Shown here one piece after another: positions 6,749 to 8,156 of a DNA stretch of 8,156 nt (within the stretch, counting starts at the first letter, position 1; every line of letters begins with the position of its first letter). The stretch is taken from positions 1 to 8,156 of the forward strand of contig JAEXBC010000045.1 in assembly GCA_023457875.1 (NCBI GenBank). The letters are read 5' to 3'. The position numbers and the translations under genes were made by a program. Below the pieces are notes generated by a model. It searched no databases. It had not been told where the DNA came from and was given only the letters and a program-made list of their open reading frames with translations. This DNA comes from Bacillota bacterium. Lineage in GTDB: Bacteria; Bacillota; Clostridia; Lachnospirales; Cellulosilyticaceae.

Positions 6749-6754
6749 ATGTGA
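6749..6754 (+). other. ATG-TGA start-stop element overlapping the flhA start
   Basis: The sequence AAATGTGAAA places an ATG at 6749-6751 directly followed by TGA at 6752-6754. The flhA GTG start (6751-6753) overlaps both in another frame. AGGAGG at 6737-6742 is 6 bases from the ATG and 8 bases from the GTG, so both are in range of the same ribosome site. The sequence is plain to see; any effect on flhA translation is inference. Confidence 0.6.
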
Positions 6755-8156
6755 AATTTAAAAAAGGAGATATAGTATTAGGACTATTTGTAGTTGGCCT
6801 AATCTTTTTGATTATTATCCCATTACCGGATATCATATTAAGTTTGCTACTTATTATTAATATCTCAATTTCAACCATTATTCTAAAGAGTTCACTTTTT
6901 TCAAAAGATCCTCTAGATTTGTCTTTATTTCCTACCTTATTGTTAATCACTACTATTTTTAGATTAGGACTTAATCTATCAAGTACAAGATTGATTTTAT
7001 CTAAAGGGGATGCCGGGGATGTCGTACAGGCCTTCGGTGAATTCGTTGCAGGTGGCGATATTGTTATTGGTGCCATTATGTTCATCATTATTACAATTGT
7101 TAATATGCAGGTTATTACAAAAGGCTCTGAGCGTGTAGCTGAAGTAACTGCGCGTTTCACCTTGGATGCGATGCCTGGTAAGCAAATGGCAATTGATGCC
7201 GACCTTAATACAGGTTTTATTGACGAAGCAGAAGCAAAGAAAAGAAGAAAGAAAATTCAAGATGAAGCAGCTTTTTTTGGCTCCATGGATGGTGCTGCCA
7301 AATTCGTTAAAAATGATGCGGTAGTTGGTATTTTTATTACTTTTGTTAATATTATTGGTGGTATTATTATTGGTGTGGTTATGGGCGGTCTAGAATTTTC
7401 TGATGCCCTTCAGAAATATACGATTCTTACCATTGGTGATGGATTAGTAAGTTCAATTCCCTCCTTGCTTATTTCTACTGCAACGGGTATTTTAGTAACT
7501 AAAACGGCTGCAGAAGAAGAAATGAGTTTGACCATCGTCAAACAACTTTTTTCTTCCCCTATCGTATTACTGATTGTAGGTATTACCATTACCGTATTAG
7601 GTCTCTTTACGCCAATGGGTGTAATTGTTACACTTCCAATTGCTATAGTTTGGTTTGTAATTGCATCAAGTCTGAATAAGAAGCAAAAGATAGAAAATGT
7701 TGAAACTGAAATTGACGATCAAGATGAAGCAGCTAAAGAGATACGTAAGCCAGAAAATGTTATTTCTCTCTTACAAGTTGATCCGATTGAACTTGAGTTT
7801 GGATATGGTATCATTCCTCTTGCTGACGTCAATCAAGGAGGAGATTTGTTAGACCGCGTTGTTATGATTAGAAGACAGATAGCACTTGAACTAGGAAGTG
7901 TGGTGCCTATTGTGCGATTAAGGGATAATATACAGTTATCGCCTAATGCCTATAGTATTAAAATTAAAGGCGTAGAAGTAGCTAATGGTGAAATTTTATT
8001 TGACCACTATATGGCAATGAACCCGGGTTATGTAGAAGAAGAAATTGATGGGATTCAAACAACAGAGCCAGCTTTTGGACTGCCTGCTTTATGGATAACT
8101 GAGGCACAAAGAGAAAAGGCAGAGGTAAAGGGATATACGGTGGTAGATTGCCCATC
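6751..8156 (+). CDS. flhA: Flagellar type III export protein FlhA (3' end outside window)
   Basis: FlhA forms a ring of nine subunits that couples ion flow to export and docks chaperone-substrate complexes. The window holds the first 468 codons of a family usually near 670-700 residues. The N-terminal half is membrane-embedded, starting MKFKKGDIVLGLFVVGLIFL. It carries the FHIPEP-family motifs RLGLNLSSTRLIL (71-83), ERVAEVTARFTLDAMPGKQM (127-146), AIDADLNTGF (147-156) and FFGSMDGAAKFVKNDAVVG (175-193). A charged linker (about 310-335, EIDDQDEAAKEIRK) leads into the cytoplasmic domain, which begins near NVISLLQVDPIELEFGYG and is still open at the right edge. The start is GTG at 6751: a stop lies in frame 13 bases upstream (6736-6738), the next in-frame ATG is residue 110, and AGGAGG (6737-6742) is 8 bases away. 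It lies 2 bases after the flhB stop. No frameshift is visible. Confidence 0.96.
   Translation, partial: MKFKKGDIVLGLFVVGLIFLIIIPLPDIILSLLLIINISISTIILKSSLFSKDPLDLSLFPTLLLITTIFRLGLNLSSTRLILSKGDAGDVVQAFGEFVAGGDIVIGAIMFIIITIVNMQVITKGSERVAEVTARFTLDAMPGKQMAIDADLNTGFIDEAEAKKRRKKIQDEAAFFGSMDGAAKFVKNDAVVGIFITFVNIIGGIIIGVVMGGLEFSDALQKYTILTIGDGLVSSIPSLLISTATGILVTKTAAEEEMSLTIVKQLFSSPIVLLIVGITITVLGLFTPMGVIVTLPIAIVWFVIASSLNKKQKIENVETEIDDQDEAAKEIRKPENVISLLQVDPIELEFGYGIIPLADVNQGGDLLDRVVMIRRQIALELGSVVPIVRLRDNIQLSPNAYSIKIKGVEVANGEILFDHYMAMNPGYVEEEIDGIQTTEPAFGLPALWITEAQREKAEVKGYTVVDCP

Noticed and set aside
6624..7160. Minus-strand open frame of 178 codons across flhB and flhA
   Set aside because: It is antisense to two clearly identified conserved genes, resembles no protein family I recognise, and crosses the flhB/flhA junction. 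It is a frame shadow.

Overview
The window is one uninterrupted run of plus-strand flagellar motor and export genes: motB (3' end only) - fliL - fliM - fliY - cheY - fliO - fliP - fliQ - fliR - flhB - flhA (5' part only). No RNA gene, CRISPR array, mobile element or foreign insertion is visible. There is no gene-free stretch longer than about 85 bases. I find no frameshift or broken gene; motB and flhA are cut only by the window edges.

Organism: the DNA is AT-rich and most genes have strong Shine-Dalgarno sequences. The rotor switch uses a long FliY with a CheC-like phosphatase domain rather than a short FliN. motB lies just upstream of fliL, and cheY sits between fliY and fliO. Together these point to a motile low-GC Firmicute, most likely of class Clostridia. 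A genus cannot be assigned from the sequence alone.

Layout: bases 2-2965 encode stator and switch parts: the peptidoglycan-binding end of MotB, the stator-associated FliL, and the switch proteins FliM and FliY. Bases 2978-3340 encode CheY, the diffusible regulator that binds the switch. An 85-base gap follows and holds a perfect 19-bp inverted repeat, the only clear non-coding structure in the window. Bases 3426 to the right edge encode the membrane core of the flagellar type III export apparatus (FliO, FliP, FliQ, FliR, FlhB, FlhA). Most junctions are tight: 1 base of overlap at fliM/fliY, 26 at fliO/fliP, 4 at fliR/flhB, and a 2-base gap at flhB/flhA. This indicates one co-transcribed and partly translation-coupled operon.

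How it works together: phosphorylated CheY binds N-terminal docking peptides on FliM and FliY to change rotation. FliY also keeps both CheC-type phosphatase motifs, so it should dephosphorylate CheY-P at the switch. The export proteins build the gate through which rod, hook and filament subunits leave the cell. FlhB carries the NPTH self-cleavage site that switches substrate class.

This is a standard, well-conserved system and I see no undescribed system. The items most worth checking are the hairpin between cheY and fliO and an ATG-TGA start-stop element overlapping the GTG start of flhA. The clustering of CheY-P docking, CheY-P phosphatase and CheY genes, and the fliR/flhB overlap, are lesser points.
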